Below are positions 12,955-27,439 of a stretch of 64,000 bases of DNA, in pieces; position 1 is the stretch's first letter; the number at the start of each line of letters is the position of its first letter. The DNA is from Kalmusia sp. IMI 367209 (taxonomy: Eukaryota > Ascomycota > Dothideomycetes > Pleosporales > Didymosphaeriaceae). The notes under the pieces were generated by a model. It did no database searches and had not been told where the DNA came from. It worked only from the letters and a program-made list of their open reading frames with translations. The stretch covers positions 2,136,774 to 2,200,773 of the forward strand of contig JAPEUQ010000007.1 of NCBI GenBank assembly GCA_027946365.1. Reading direction: 5' to 3'. Made by a program: the position numbers and the translations under genes.

Positions 12955-15900
12955 TGATTATAATACCAGTCCTTCTAATCTTATTAATTATTATTATTAA
13001 TATTATTATTGTCGTAATTTTATTATGGTATAGTAGTTATAATACTATTTCCCCTCTTAGTTCTTTGGCCTAAAGAATGTTTCGTTATAAAAATAGAGTT
13101 ATATTAATAGGGTAGTCTCTATTAATTCTTAGGTTACTATTATTCTTTATACCTTCTTATAAAACTACCGAACATCTTATACTTATTAATAAAATTAGTT
13201 ATTATAGGTTTATTACTATATCTTATTTTTAATATACTAGGCTAAATTTAAATTATATTATTTCTCCTTATGATACTCCGAAAAGGCTGGCTTATAAGCC
13301 TTATATAAGATCTAGTGTTTAATATTCTTATAACGTAAATAGTATTTTAGTAGCTAAGAGTAAGTAATTTATCTAAGTATCCTATCTTATACTAATTATT
13401 TATAGTGCGATCTGTTAATCGTTCCTAAACTAAAATTTAAGCTAAACTAGATAAGGCTAAGAAAGTCTAGGAGGTAGTGCTAGATATATTAGCTATTATT
13501 TATATTAGGGTGGTAAGGCTTTAAAAATAGAAAGAGTTTTTTAATAAATAGGAGGATTATTAGTCTATAGTTCTAGAGGTGGAGTTAGATTAAAAAGAGA
13601 TGGATTTATAGGCTACTAGCCTATAGAATAGTCTAGAGGAGGTAGGAGTTGACCTAAGTATTACTTATACCTCTAGTGGTAACGTTATTCTTCCTAATTT
13701 ATAGCTAGGCGGTCTAGGTCTTAGTCTATTATCTTTTAGTTTTCTTTATAAGATTAGTTTAGCTAGTACTCCTCTAGCTTCTTAGGGTAGTTAAGGTTTT
13801 CTTTTAGTTTCTAGATATTATCCTATAGGTTTCTACTTTTATCTATTCTAGCCTATTTAATCTAATAATAGTTCTTTCCGTTCTAATAGTAGTAGTCTAT
13901 TATATATAAAACTTTTTATTCTTTTTTATCTCTATACATGTCTACTTTATACACCGTGGGTTATATATTCTAAGGTGCCTTTTCTAATAGTACTATATAA
14001 AAGATAGAGTAAATTTTATAAATTCTAGTAGCTTTAGTTAATATATAACTAGTGTAATTTATTCTATTATCTTATATAGTTTAATTTTTAGGTGATTAAG
14101 TTTTCCGGAAGGTCGTTTACTGGCTATATTTTTTTATAGTAGCTAGACTTTCTCTCCTTTTTCTAATAGAGGCGTAGCCTTTTACTTATAATTATAATAT
14201 TTCTTTATTTAAAGTTATAGGAACGTGATATTATTTTTAATATATTATATGTTTATATAATCCTTTTATCTAGTTTTTTTATCTATACTTTATAATTTTA
14301 TTACTTTTGGTACCTGGTATACTTTTAGTATAAACCCATAATTTATATAGAACGGCGTGACCCTATAGCGCTGTATTATAAGCTATTATAGGCTAACTAG
14401 GCCATAGAGTAGTCTCACCTAGTTATTTTATTAATAGTTTAAGTAGCACCTTAGATATTATTCTATTATTTAATTTATATGTTTAGTTTATTCGTCTATT
14501 TAGGGGTGATATACCGTGGATATACTATACTTAATTTCAATTAATCCGATTACTATTATCTATAGTTTTAAGATGAATTAGACGTCTTAGTCTATAATAA
14601 TCTTGTCTAGTATCCCATAGTAGACTACTACTATTAATAGGAATCTAAAGGCTATCTGTTCTATTTTACTAATTTTCTAATATAGGAGAAAGTAACTATA
14701 CTTTATTATTTTATTAATGATTATTATAATTCTATTATATTCTATTCTATTATTAGGTCCTTAGATTTTAGTAATTATATAATAAAATCCATTATTACCA
14801 TTTCCCATAGTCATTTGGGGTTTCCACTAGTTAGAGTTCTCTATAGGTATATATTATTTAGGTTTATTTCGGTGATAATTAGTATAATTATAAAGAATTT
14901 TAGTAATTATTTATTTTACTTTTAGAAAGTAGTAGCTTTATATAAGTTACTCTAGGTTCTTTTAATTTCCTAGTATCTATATACTAGTACTTTATAGAAT
15001 TGTCTAACAAACTCTCGTTATACTTTCTTAAAAATATAGGTTTAATTAAAGACTTTTATTAGTCCTACCTTAATAGTAATTTTTTTAATAAATAACTTAA
15101 GTCTTTCGTCGCTTATTCTATTTCCCATTGAATCCATTTCTCCTACTTACTAGTTTAAAGTTCTATTAAGGCTACTAGTTTAGGATGATTATAGATTATA
15201 TTTTCCTTATTATTATATGTTAGTAAAGTTGCCGAGACTAGGGTTATTCCTTATAAGTCTAGTCTTCTACTTAAGGCGTTAATCTTTAGATTATCTATTC
15301 CTTTAATATAAATAATTTTAAAGTTAAATATAATTAATTATTTTATTTATTTAGTTTATCGCTAATTTAGGACCTTAATTATTATGAATCCAGTAAGATT
15401 TTTATAGTCTAAATAAACTAGGATCTAGTATTTTACCCCTTAGAGATATATCCTTCATTCCTTAAATATTATAAATATGGCTAGTATTTCTTTATTATAT
15501 ATATTATAGTTTAACTCTGGTGGTTTTATCTTCTATAAGTAATATTTTACTAGGTGTTTCTCATCTGTTTAGGGTCTCTCTAGAGTAGGTATGCCTTAAT
15601 AATAAAGTTGAATGCGTCCATTTCTAGAATTATTAATAGATATAAGTTAAAGATTTATAATACTAGATACTTTATAAATTTCTTTTTTAGGGTACCCATT
15701 ACCGTCGCGCATTCCTAAGTCTATTTAAAAGGGGTATCCTTTTTATTAATTTTATTAAAGGGTTGGTTATTTTAGACTAATGTGGAATAAACTTTCTATA
15801 AAAATTATAGAATTCTAAAAGGATTATACTTCCTTAATATTCTTTAGTTCTAGTTATTTAAGGATATCTTTAACCTTTACTGATTCTATCTTAATCCTTC

Positions 15901-18900
15901 CTAGTTCTATTATATATCCTAGGAAAATGGTTATAATTATATTAAATTCGTATTTTTAGAGCTTAAGGTAGAGTTTAGTATCCCTTATTTACTAGAGGAC
16001 CTTATTTATCTATTACTTATGTTCTTCTGGTTTTTTCAAATAGATTAGGACGTCATTAAGATAGGTTATAATATATTTTTTTAGATAGTCTTTAAGGATA
16101 GTGTTTATTCACCGCTAAAAGAAGGCTAGTATATTTATAAGACTAAACGGCATTACATTCTATTTATATAGCCCTATTTTAGTATAAAAGACTATCTTTT
16201 ATTTATATTCTTTCTTTATTCTAATTTAGTGGTATGCGTTTTTTACGTCTAGCTAGGTGAAACGTTTAGCATATCTTAATTAGTCCTAAAGATCTAATAT
16301 TAAGAATAGGGGTACTTATTTTTAATAATGATATTATTTATTTTTAGTAGTCTATATAAAACTATAGTATAGAATCGTCCTTTTTATAGTAAATATAACC
16401 CTATAGGCTGCTAAAGAGGTGGATTCTTAGATATATTCTTAGATTATATGTTTAATAATTATATTTTAGATGATTTCATCCTCCTATATCATTATCTTAT
16501 AAATGGGTCCCACGTAGGTTACTTTCCTTCTATATAATTAATCTCATAGTCCCATTCTGCGTGTTCTAGTAGATAATCTAGTGGCTCCTAGAAGATTTCC
16601 TTATATTCCTAATAAACGTTAGGAATTTCTTCTTTCTAAACTCCTTATTTACTAAAAGATGATAAGGATATTCTATTTATTATTTCTACTAGTTAATTAT
16701 TAGGTTAACTTATTTTAGCTAGGGTAACCTAAGAATGACGTCCTGGAGGTTATTAATCTAGATGACATCTATAGTTATATTCCTTATTTCTAATCCTTAG
16801 GATAGGAATAATCCTTTTCTTATTTCCTTTATTATTTATTTTTAGAATGGTAACCCTTCAATCCCTAAAAGGACGCTAGGTTCCTTTTTTATTAGATTTA
16901 TATTTCTTATTTCTATATAAATTCTTTAGAGATAAAGTTTCTTATAGCTCTACTATTAATTATTACCCTTATGGGCTGTCTATAATACTCAGCCTCTAGT
17001 ATTAGATGGATTCCTCTTATTCCCTTAAAAGTTTCTTTCTCTTTATGCCAGTATTTAGTCTGGATCTTTTTTCCATATATTTTAGATATTTATTTTCTGG
17101 ATATTCGTACTATAGTCTTCCCATAACATATTCCATTAGTAGTAAGGATCCTAGTATAAGGATGAGATATCCTCCTTATTTCTTTTAGGTATTATTTATA
17201 TATTTCTTTTCTGGTGATAATATCGGTGTATAAATCCCTAAAGACCCTAGTTAAATATATTTAATATTTTATTTTTAGTACTAGGTATAATAAGCACTTG
17301 TTACTAATATATAAGACCCATAAGATTTTATAATATGCGGGATATTTTATGCTTACTTAGAGGTTATCTTTTTATTAGATTCTTCTTCTATTACTATATT
17401 ATGTTCCTAGATTAGGATCTAATATTTTACTAGAATTTAGGCGTATATATTTTATTAATTTATTTAACTTCTCTGGCTACGCTATATCATTCTAAGTTAT
17501 TAAGAGATTTATTTACTAGAATCTTATTTTACTCTACCCACCTCTAGAAATCCGTAAATTTAGTATTTTGAGGGTACTTAATTTTCTATTCCTTATATAC
17601 CTCATGGACGTTCTATTCTGGTGAGGCCTATTTAAAGAATTTCCATTTTTTAATTATTTCCTAGAATAACTATAAACCTTAGGGTTAAGCTATTTACTAT
17701 GCTAGTCTAGTAGACTAGAAATATTCTATTCCTCTAATTTAAATATTCTTTATAGGGTATTATTTCCTTTTTGAGCGATTAGGGATAAGTATAACTTATC
17801 TTCCTCTAATTTTTTTCTTTAACTTACTTATTCCTTTGGAGTTAAATTAATTATTGGGAATTTAGGCGTCTTATTCTTTTTTATTTATGGTAAGGCGTTC
17901 TTTAGTCTATTTTAATTAATATCTTATAACCTCTTTTATACTTTTATAGGTGTTATAGTTATCCTTTAAATACTTAGCCTAATAGGTTACTTTATATTCC
18001 TAATTTCTAGCTAACTAGTCCTTAAATTCCTTTTAGTTTCTTTCTCCTAGACTTTTACCGTTGGTGTTTCTTTTATCAGGGTAGTTTCTAGCTATATAGC
18101 CTTTCTTTTTATATCTAAAATATACTTTTTCTTTCCTAAGTTAGTCCTTCTTTAGATCTATTTTATTATTATTCTAAGGCTTTCTACCTTCCTTATTAGC
18201 GTTAAGAATTATTAGGTCTCCTATATTAGAGTTAAGTTTAGACCTTCCTTTCACCCCTAGCTATTTTCCTATTGGTTATCCTACTTCCAAAGATATAATT
18301 TATTATTTACCTAGATAATCTATTAGATTATAGTAGGGAATATCGTGGATTTTTCTATATAGATTATCTTATAACGGATATCCCTTTTCAGGCTCTTATA
18401 AAACCTAGTTATTAAGGCTTATTCTCCCTAGTCTAATACTAAGGTAGCCAACTATTTAAATATAGATATATAAGCTACCACTATCTTAGTTTAGTATAGC
18501 TATAATAATCTTTATTCTACTATTTATTCAGCGTCTATATTATTAAAGGTCCTATAGAGTTTCTATTTAAAGTATTTATAACTTTAAAATATTAAGTTAG
18601 TCTCTATTTTCTTCCGCTTTTTATATTTATGTGGAAATCTATTAGGAATCCATTAAACCAATTCATAACTCATCCTATAAAATAGATAGTTATATAAGCT
18701 ATCTTTACTTCTTCGGTTTCAGGAAGTCATGGTTTAAATCCAAGTATAGAGATATAAAGATAAGGAATCTTCTTAGTTTATTTTAGATTCTATTAAACTT
18801 CTTAGGTTCTACTAGCTTAGGGGCGGTTTTAAAGTCATATTTTAATCTTATCTAGTTGTTATTTTATCTCTCCTCCTCCTTCCCCTTCTTCTTCTTTTCC

Positions 18901-19125
18901 TTAAGCTACTAATAGGGCTTTAATCTATTTAACTATTTTATTATATATTTCCTTTTATTTCTTACTTTTATCTCTAAGATGATTAATTTATATTTTTATC
19001 TAAATATACTTTGTATTATTTATAGATATTACCTTAAGTAATTCTAATGGAGTAGTAGATACCATTATTAATAAGGGTGCGACCTAATATATTTATAGTA
19101 GATTCTTAAGATATAATTATTAAAG

Positions 19126-19473
19126 TATAATAGGGCGGCCATAAGGCTATCTTAAAGGGGGTAAGTGGGAAATAAGGGTGTATAGGGTTATATAGTTATA
19201 AGGGGTGAACGTTAATCAACTACTATAAGTATTAATTATTAATAGGGTTAATAGTAGTCTTCCATAAGGAACTACTTATAAGAGAACTTAATAGATTAAT
19301 AATAAGGATTACTGGTGGTTATCCATTATCTCTATATACTACTATCTAGGGTTGGCTCTGTGGGCTCTGTGGATAGAGCCTACAGAGTTGGCTCTATAGG
19401 CTCTATAGATAGAGCCTATAGAGTCGTTACATAATTATATTATATATCTATATTATACTTAGTATTACTTTCG
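19126..19473 (-). repeat. LTR of Ty3/gypsy element (5' LTR by coding orientation)
   Basis: This is the partner of 12,607-12,954. It begins TATAATAGGG where the other begins TGTAATGGGG, which fits RIP of a TG/CA end. It keeps GGCTCTGTGGGCTCTGTGG where the partner has A for G, so the two LTRs were mutated to different degrees. Confidence 0.9.
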
Positions 19474-22059
19474 ATATAATAAGAAACTTCCCTTTAGATT
19501 AGGAAAGATATAGCCAGCTTTATAATTAAGGAGGTATTATACGGAACGACTCTTACTGACGATATATTTAATTAGGGTTATAATAAGGATGCCTCTTAGG
19601 CTAAAAGTACGTTATTTATAGACTAAAATAGATCCCATAACTAACGTTCCTGAGAGGTAGTAGAAATGATACCAATTAGAAGTGGGCTTAAGTATAAGAG
19701 TCTTAGGTGATGGGAAGATAATATCCTATTTATAGTTAATAATATATTATTAAGGATTATTATTATATTAATCCTGAATAAGCACCTGAGTGGTGAATAC
19801 CTAACTTAGTAATTAGCGTCACTTATAAGCTTTAAGTATAGGTATAATTTAACGTTTATAGGGTTAATTAGAGGATAGAGTATACCTTAAATCTAAATAC
19901 TAGTCATGAGATTATTATAGATAATAGAAGTCTAAGAAGAGTAACTATATACGGTAGAAATATAGTAGTTATTAATATTTATTTTATATTAGCCTCCTTA
20001 GGTCTATTCTATAATAATACCTGCTGCAGTCATTATATAAACTTAACTTAGAATTAATATATCTTATTATAAATAAACCTAACCATATTACTAACTACTA
20101 TCTATTTATACCTAGGGGTTCTATCTGCGTAGGCAATATATAAATAAAAGTAAAAGAATATATTTAGAAGAAAGTTACTTAGCTTTAACTAAATACTTCT
20201 TATCTAGGTCTTTAGGTTTATAGTAATGGCCTAGATTGGGCCGGCCTTAATAGGTACTAGAGGAAAGCATTACTATATAGGATGATAGATAACTAGCGCT
20301 TACTTCTATGATATATTAATATATATATAGTAAATCTAGTTATAGAGCTCTAGATTTACTTAGTTACATTCCTATATAATTGAACCAAAAGACCTACTAG
20401 ATAGAAGATTTAAGAAGTAAAAGGGCTTTCTATTTACCTTATTTTTACTATTATTTCTTATAGTAATGATGAGATTACCAACCTTAATACGCTTAATAAT
20501 AGAAATAGTACTAGACCTAAGAGTAAGGCGCTTCTTCTAGGTAAAGAATAGTCTAGGCTTAAATATAGTAGGAGGCTCCTTACGCTTATAAGGAGTTGGT
20601 GGTAAATGACTAAGATATTATTAGTAAAAGTAACTATAAGAGCTTCTTAGACGTATATACTAATATAAGGCTAATAGCTACCATTGAAATTAGTACCTAG
20701 TTAACTATAATAGAAGCTGAACGGTGAAGCCCTATATTAAAAATAGAATATAGAGTCTTATTTAGGTCTACTTTATATAAGCTAACTTTCTTAAACGGGT
20801 GCGGGTTTTACGTTAGTTAATTCTTTAAGGTATAATAGAGCTAAGTATTTATAATATAATATACTTAATTTTTAATAAAATTAATTATAGAGTATAGGCG
20901 ACTATCGATTAAGCTATTATTTAGGGGAAGAAAAGATTAGTTAATGGGGTCTCAGCTTTATATAAGGCGATAGGGACGTACTAGCCTCTAGTAAAGATAA
21001 AATAATTATATTATATTATTAGAAGTATAGATTATATAAGCTTTATAAATGAGAGCCTGTCTCTATATACTTTTAGATATATAGGGTCTAGTAGTCTTAA
21101 AGTGGAATAACATAGAATAAATATAAATAGCTACTTAACTATATCTAGTAGGCTTAATGATATACTTAAGTGCCATATTAGTATATCGCTACTAAGCTAA
21201 TTTATATATATCTAAATACATACCGCCACATTAACTTAACTCTAAACGTTATATAGACTTAATCTATTTATTATACTAACTTAACTATTTCTATATTATA
21301 TTATACTTAATATAGTCTTCTATAAGCTGATCTATTCTTTATATTAACGTTAACATCTGTCCATTATATTGACTTATGGATATACCTAATCTATATATAA
21401 TCTTAAGATAAAGATTAGATATATAAATTAGAATAGCCATTTAATATTAATCTATAAAAGGATTTATTAACTAATTAATATTCCAGGATTTATTATAGAC
21501 TTAGAAAAGTATCCTTATTAATTATTTAATCTATTGTTAGACGTACGGTAGTCTCTAGTAGATTAAATATAGTATCTATTATAATGACTTATCTACTATA
21601 CGACTCAACCTATCCTTTCTATTAACCTAACATACCTAGTATGTATATAATCTTAATATAAAATTAAGATCTAAATTAGAATTACTATATTATACCTCTC
21701 TATCTAGATTATATACTAGAATATTACTAAGAACTAAAAGTTTATTCTTTTCTATGAGAATATATTATAGACTATGATAGTTCCTTACTTAGCTCTACTA
21801 TTAATGACAGCCTGTCTCTACGGATGTACTTTCCTAGACTTATTTAGGGCGTTAGAGTATAGTCCTAGTATTAAAAGACCGTATCTAAAGGATATTATAT
21901 TCTCCTTAATGGGCTACTTACTTAAAGGGCTATTCTATAGTCTAGTATACGTTAATTCTAAACCCTATATTAAGAATCTAAAGTAGTATATTATTAAATC
22001 TTTTACTTAGAGGGCTATCCTTTATAACAGTCTACTAGTAGTAGTATTTATCCATATAT
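19474..22059. other. RIP-degraded AT-rich DNA without recognisable gene
   Basis: There are stops in all frames. A 70-codon open stretch at 21,774-21,986 is hydrophobic and AT-driven, shows no family motif, and is treated as chance. Nothing else was recognised. Confidence 0.5.
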
Positions 22060-23090
22060 ACCCTAGTACTAGTATTGAAGAAGCTAAACTAGCTTATTAT
22101 ATTATTCTTCTATACTCTAGCCTCTTTTAAAGCTAATCTTCCCTAACTATACTACTAGTAGGGTGTTTGACGTCCGCCCTAGCGTATTAAGAAGAAATAA
22201 ATTAGCTTAATATTATTCTATAGCTATAAGTTAATAGTAGGGTCTAAAGAGGCGTCACCTCTATATAGTCTACTAGTAGTATATTAACGTCCGCCCTAGT
22301 ATTAAGAAGAAGCTAAACTAGATTAATATTATTCATTTATAGCTACTATTTAGAGGGCTATACTTTTCTATTATTTATCCTAGAGGGCGTTAACGTTTCC
22401 GCCCTAGCATTAAGAAGAATCTAAACTAGCTTAATATTATTCTCCTTTATTCTTTTTAGCTACTACTTAAAGGGCTATACTTCTCCCTAATTATAGTCTA
22501 CTATTGGGCGTTAACATCCGCCCTAGTATTAAAAAAGAATCTAAACTAGATTAATATTATTCCTCTTAACTATTACTTAGAGGATTATACTTCCCCTATT
22601 ATATGTTGCTGGGGCGTTAATATCTATCCTAGCATTAAGAAGAATCTGAACTAGGTTAACGTTATTCTTTTTAACTATTACTTAAGGGCTATACCTTTCT
22701 TTATAGTCTACTAGTGGTGCGTTAATATTCATCCTGGTATTAAGAAGAAGCTAAACTAGATTAACGTTATTCTCTTTAACTACTTATTTAGAGGACTATC
22801 CTTCCTAAATATCTACTACTGGGGTGTTGACATCCGCCCTAGTATTAAGAAGAAGCTAAACTAGATTAATATTATTCTTCTTAACTATCACTTAAAGGGT
22901 TATTTATCTTCCTAAATAATATACTACTAGAGCGTTAACATCCGCCCTAGTATTAAGAAGAATCTAAACTAGCTTAATATTATTCTCCTTAACTACTACT
23001 TAGAGGACTATACTTTATAATATATATTACTGGAGCGTTGACATCCACCCTAGTATTAAGAAGAGTCTAAGCCAGCTTAATATCACCTTT
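22060..23090. repeat. Tandem array of roughly 100-120-bp units
   Basis: About nine to ten units share the core CATCCGCCCTAGTATTAAG followed by AAGAATCTAAACTAG and then ATTAATATTATTC, with a variable A/T-rich tail containing CTACT..TTAGAGGGCTATAC. Cores start near 22,062, 22,170, 22,289, 22,388, 22,508, 22,615, 22,725, 22,828, 22,933 and 23,035. The units carry RIP-type differences from each other. Confidence 0.9.
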
Positions 23091-26000
23091 CCTAGAAATA
23101 TACTAAAGGGTAGTTACTTTTAATATATATAAGTTTAGGTTTACTCCTATATTAATATACTCCTATATTATTTTAGGCATATAGACTATACTATAAGTTA
23201 AAAAGGATATTCTATAAAAGCTTCTACTATTAGGTATTATATTAATAGGAGAGACTTTAAAACTATATAGTCCTCTCTTCTTAGAGAAGTTTTAGCTAGT
23301 ATACTAACTATATTACTATATAATATATTATTAGTTAGTAGATATACCGCTAGGCTAAGATACTATATATTTCTATAGATCTAAATAAGCCTACTAGGAC
23401 CTTTAGCACTCGCTCTTATCTTACTATCTAGGTCTTCTAGAAGGATGCGTATAGATAATTATAGAACTACTAGGTAGTATTTAACTAGTTTATAGCCCTC
23501 GTAGTATTAACGTAAGCGCGGACTATAGAAGCTATCATCTTTAAAAGTCTATAGGTATTCTACTTAATAACTAGGGCTTCTATAACTTTAATAGAACTAG
23601 ATTACTAACATGAGGAGGATACTTAATACTAGTAGAAATGGTGACTAGGTCTGAATAGGGACTAACTAGTATAGTATTAGCTATATATATAAATATTTTA
23701 AAAGGGTACTTACCGTTAGACTAAATCATAGCCATGAAATAGAACTAGGGTAGGTTATATAATAAAGCGGCGTTAGCTTATAAGACTAGGGAGATAGATA
23801 TATAGACTCCTTCTAGTGTTCTAGGGTTGGCTCTATTGAAATATATAAGTATTTTATATAGATACCTAGGAGCCTCTAGTATTAAGGTCATCACCTTAAG
23901 ATCTATATAAGAATATTTTCTTATAGTTATATATTAGACTACCCTCTTTAGTCTTTTTATTAAGATACGACCTTTCGTTAATACGTAGCTAACTCTCCTT
24001 TCTATCTTATATACGTTTAGTAACTTTTAGTTTAATGGCTTTCTAGAAGGCCTTTATCTAATTCTTCTAAAACCTCTATTACTTAAAGTATATCTTATAT
24101 TGGCGTTTCCTTCTGGTTACTATTAGTGATAGTTAGGATAAAGATTATAGAGGGGAGTTCCCTACGTAGTAATAAAGGTATAATTATGAGGATATTATTA
24201 CTATTACGCCTTAAAGTATCTTTTCCTCTTTAAGGTAGAGAGATCGAATCATTAGCTAATAGCTTTTCTAGGTAGTATTAGTAGGGTGGGGGGCCATGGT
24301 AATGTACGTATAGTACAAAGGAAGAAGTGGAGCGAAGACTAGTTCTAAATATAAATATTAGCTATAAATAATAGTACTAAATCTTTATATCTATCTAGCC
24401 TTTTCTAGATTAACTATTTAGGTAGGTTACTAAGCTATGATCTAACTGGACCTAATTAGTAGGTTCTAAAATCTTATCTATAAACCCTTCTAATTTATTA
24501 ATTCTATAATCTCCCTATATTAACTAGTATAGCCCTAGGGCTAATTTTATCTATATATTACTACTAGCGCCTATTAGCCTTCCGCACCTAGTAGCTAGGA
24601 TACGAATGAGGTTCTATTAAACAATTTTTAAATCTTTTAGTATAGAGATATCTACCTACTAATAAGCCTAGTAATCTAGTGCCTAAGTATTATACTAAAG
24701 TACCTATCTTTTTTATCTATATAAGTCCCCTCTTAGGCCTGGCTATAGCTTAAAAATAGATATAGTATCGTTATTATAGGCTTACTAAGTACTTAAAATC
24801 CGTAGGGCTGTATTAACTAACGTAAATACGATAAAACCTATAAAAATATTTCTTAGAATATACTATTACTCTAAAACTTCTTAGAATATTCTATCTTTAG
24901 CGTTAGTTTGCGCTAACAGGATTAGATATAGTCCTAGTAAAGCTATACCTACTCTTATCCCTTAAATTATATTAGTTATAGGGAGTCTTATAATACCTAT
25001 TACTATATTTACTAGGTTGGTTCTAACCGCCTAACTATTAAGAAGATAGAGTATATGATTAGTACTTTATCTTAATTTATTATTACTCTATATATACTAA
25101 TTGAATTTACGACCGTGGTAATCTTCCTTAGTATAATCTAGATTATTAACTAACTTCTTTTTAGCTTTTATACCACGAACCATATTATGACCTATATAAG
25201 AATCTATAGTCTATCTATATTATTATTTATAATCCCATCCGCCCTACTATCTATAGCCCTACTTACTCTATTATTTATAATTCTATCTACTACTATCTAC
25301 ACCTTTCATATTATAATAGTATTAATAAGCCCTTCTATTCTATTCCTATACTTGAGCGTATAGAATAGTAGAGGGAGGATAGTAATTAGGATGGTAGATC
25401 TAGTCTTTTAGTTAGATATTAGTAGAGGACGCTTAGACCTAAGTAAGTAACGTTATTAGCGTTATATTTTAGTATAGTATTAAACTTATTCTATATTTAT
25501 AAATACTAGTTAAGAGCTATATTAATTCCTTCTTTATAAAAGCTTCCCTACCTTACTATTTAGCCTATAGCCTCTAATGGGATAGATAGACTATTAGACC
25601 TCCACCTTTTAACCTCCTATATATATAACCTTAGTATTAAACTAAGATTTAAATTAGAACTACCATATTATATCTCTCTATATAGAGGAGTATATTAGTG
25701 CTCTAGAAGTTTATTATAGATAATTAAAGTTCCTCATTTAGTATTAGAATCTACCTAGACTATAGAAGGTTTTTATAGTAAACTAAAGACTATAATAATT
25801 TCTAATAGCTTAGTTAATCTATCTATTATAGTAACTTATCCGCGGAGTCAGGATGATTAATTTAAATAGAAAGGACTTTCTAAAAGGATAATATTTATAT
25901 TTATATCCTCTAACTACTCTAAGACTTATTATTATAGTAGCCTCTCTAATGATGTCCGGTAGCTATTTAAAGTTATTAATAAATCTACTAAAGTACTTTA

Positions 26001-26754
26001 AGATAAAGAAGTCTACCCTTTTAGCTAGAGGAGTCTATTATAGATTATAGAGGCTGTCTATAATTTATTATAACATATAGTAGGCTGCCGTAGTCTATCC
26101 TAGAATACAGTATATTATAGATAAGTATAAAAGAAAAGTCTAGTCTCTAGGGTACTCTAGTATGACTCTTTTACTTAGTATATATTTATAATATTATATA
26201 GCTCAACTACTACGCTATAGAGTTAGTATAGTTAAACTATCTCTCTCTTTTATATTTATTTATGTTTACTTTATATTATATAATTATTATAATATTAGGT
26301 TTCATATATACCGCCGCCGCTTATAGGCGCGTGCCTTCCTTTTCTATTATAAGTATAAGGCCTCCATTTACTAGTCGCGTTAGTATAAATGAGCTATTAT
26401 TTTTTATACTCTTATCTATACTCTTTTCCTTTAGTATTTATATTATATTTTTACTAGTCCTCTTTTACTTTACGCTTATATTATCCTCTTATCTATCTTT
26501 CTTTATTTTAGTATTTATAATTATTACCTTTCCCTCTCCTCTTTTATTTTAGTATTTATACTAATACCCTCTATATTACCCTACACCACGCTCTTCTAGT
26601 GGACTAATGGGTATACCCTAACGCCCTTCCTAAACGTCTCTCTAATAGTAGCTAACTAAAATAGTAAGTTAGCTATTATTATAACTATAGTTATTAAAAT
26701 AATCCTATTATACTTATTACTTTAATATATTCGTCCTCTATAAGAGGCGGGGTA
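23091..26754. other. RIP-degraded AT-rich DNA, unidentified
   Basis: No family was recognised on either strand. A small patch at about 24,280-24,345 (GGGTGGGGGGCCATGG and following) is clearly less AT-rich than its surroundings. An open stretch at 26,262-26,552 would encode almost only Ile, Leu, Phe, Ser and Tyr and looks like an effect of base composition. Confidence 0.5.
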
Positions 26755-27140
26755 GCTTCCTAAGTATAGGATTCTTAATTCTTTACTTTAAGCGCCCTAG
26801 AGGATAAGAGGGTAATAAGGTAGTTATACTAAAATATTAATCATTCGGACTTATCTAATTTTATGATAATATTAATTATAGTTACTTATAGACTTATAGT
26901 AAGTCTTAAAGCTAACAATTAATAAAGTATATATAAGACTAATAGATAAATAGGCTATATAGCTTAAGGACCCTTAATCCCTCGCTTTGAGCGCCCTAGA
27001 GGATGAGACGGGCGATAAGGTAATTATACTTAAATATTAATTATTTAAACTTATCTAGTATTATAAAAGTATCCCTAATCTATATTAATAGTTTAAACTT
27101 ATCTAATTTTATAATAATACTAACTATAGCTATTTATATA
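26755..27140. repeat. Two direct copies of a ~130-180-bp sequence
   Basis: The phrase AGCGCCCTAGAGGAT followed by GATAAGG/TAATAAGG, an ATACTNAAATATTAAT tract, CTTATCTAATTTTAT and AACTATAG occurs near 26,790-26,895 and again near 26,985-27,135. The second copy contains a further partial internal duplication around TTTAAACTTATCTA. Confidence 0.7.
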
Positions 27141-27439
27141 AAGGGTGCTGCTGCCTTACTATATAAGATTAAAGTTGGGACTATTAAGGATAAAATAAGA
27201 ATATATTTACTCTATCTATTTATATATTTATAAACTCTATAAGAGTACTAACTTCTAAGATCGCGTTTTTTAGCGTTCTAAAAGCCACGAAGCCAGGCTA
27301 TTAATAATATATAAATAACGTCGCGAGAACATAGTCTAAGCTAGTAAGGAATCTATAACCTATTAAAGAATAAGAGTAGTGTAAAACGTTAATGCTAATA
27401 AAGGATCTAACGTCCTACTAAATATAGTGAAGTACCCCT

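Larger units (their letters stand above)
12607..19473 (-). mobile_element. Ty3/gypsy LTR retrotransposon, RIP-degraded, minus strand
   Basis: The element lies between two 348-bp LTRs and spans about 6.9 kb. Read on the minus strand in order, a zinc-knuckle remnant sits at about 18,063-18,122, where Tyr (TAT) replaces the expected Cys and His but the spacing YFRYKKKGYIARNYPDK is intact. A reverse transcriptase remnant lies at 16,040-16,160, with VMPFSLIN (the family's MPFGLxNAP motif) and YLNDVLI at 16,043-16,063 (the YxDD box with Asp read as Asn). An integrase core remnant lies at about 14,640-14,830 (WEMVIMDFI). The order Gag, RT, integrase is that of Ty3/gypsy. No frame is open. A CGAT lies just outside each end, but a clean 5-bp target duplication is not established. 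Confidence 0.9.

Noticed and set aside
26262..26552. Membrane-protein-like open frame of 96 codons
   Set aside because: It is composed almost only of residues encoded by T/A-rich codons, with no motif and no supporting context.
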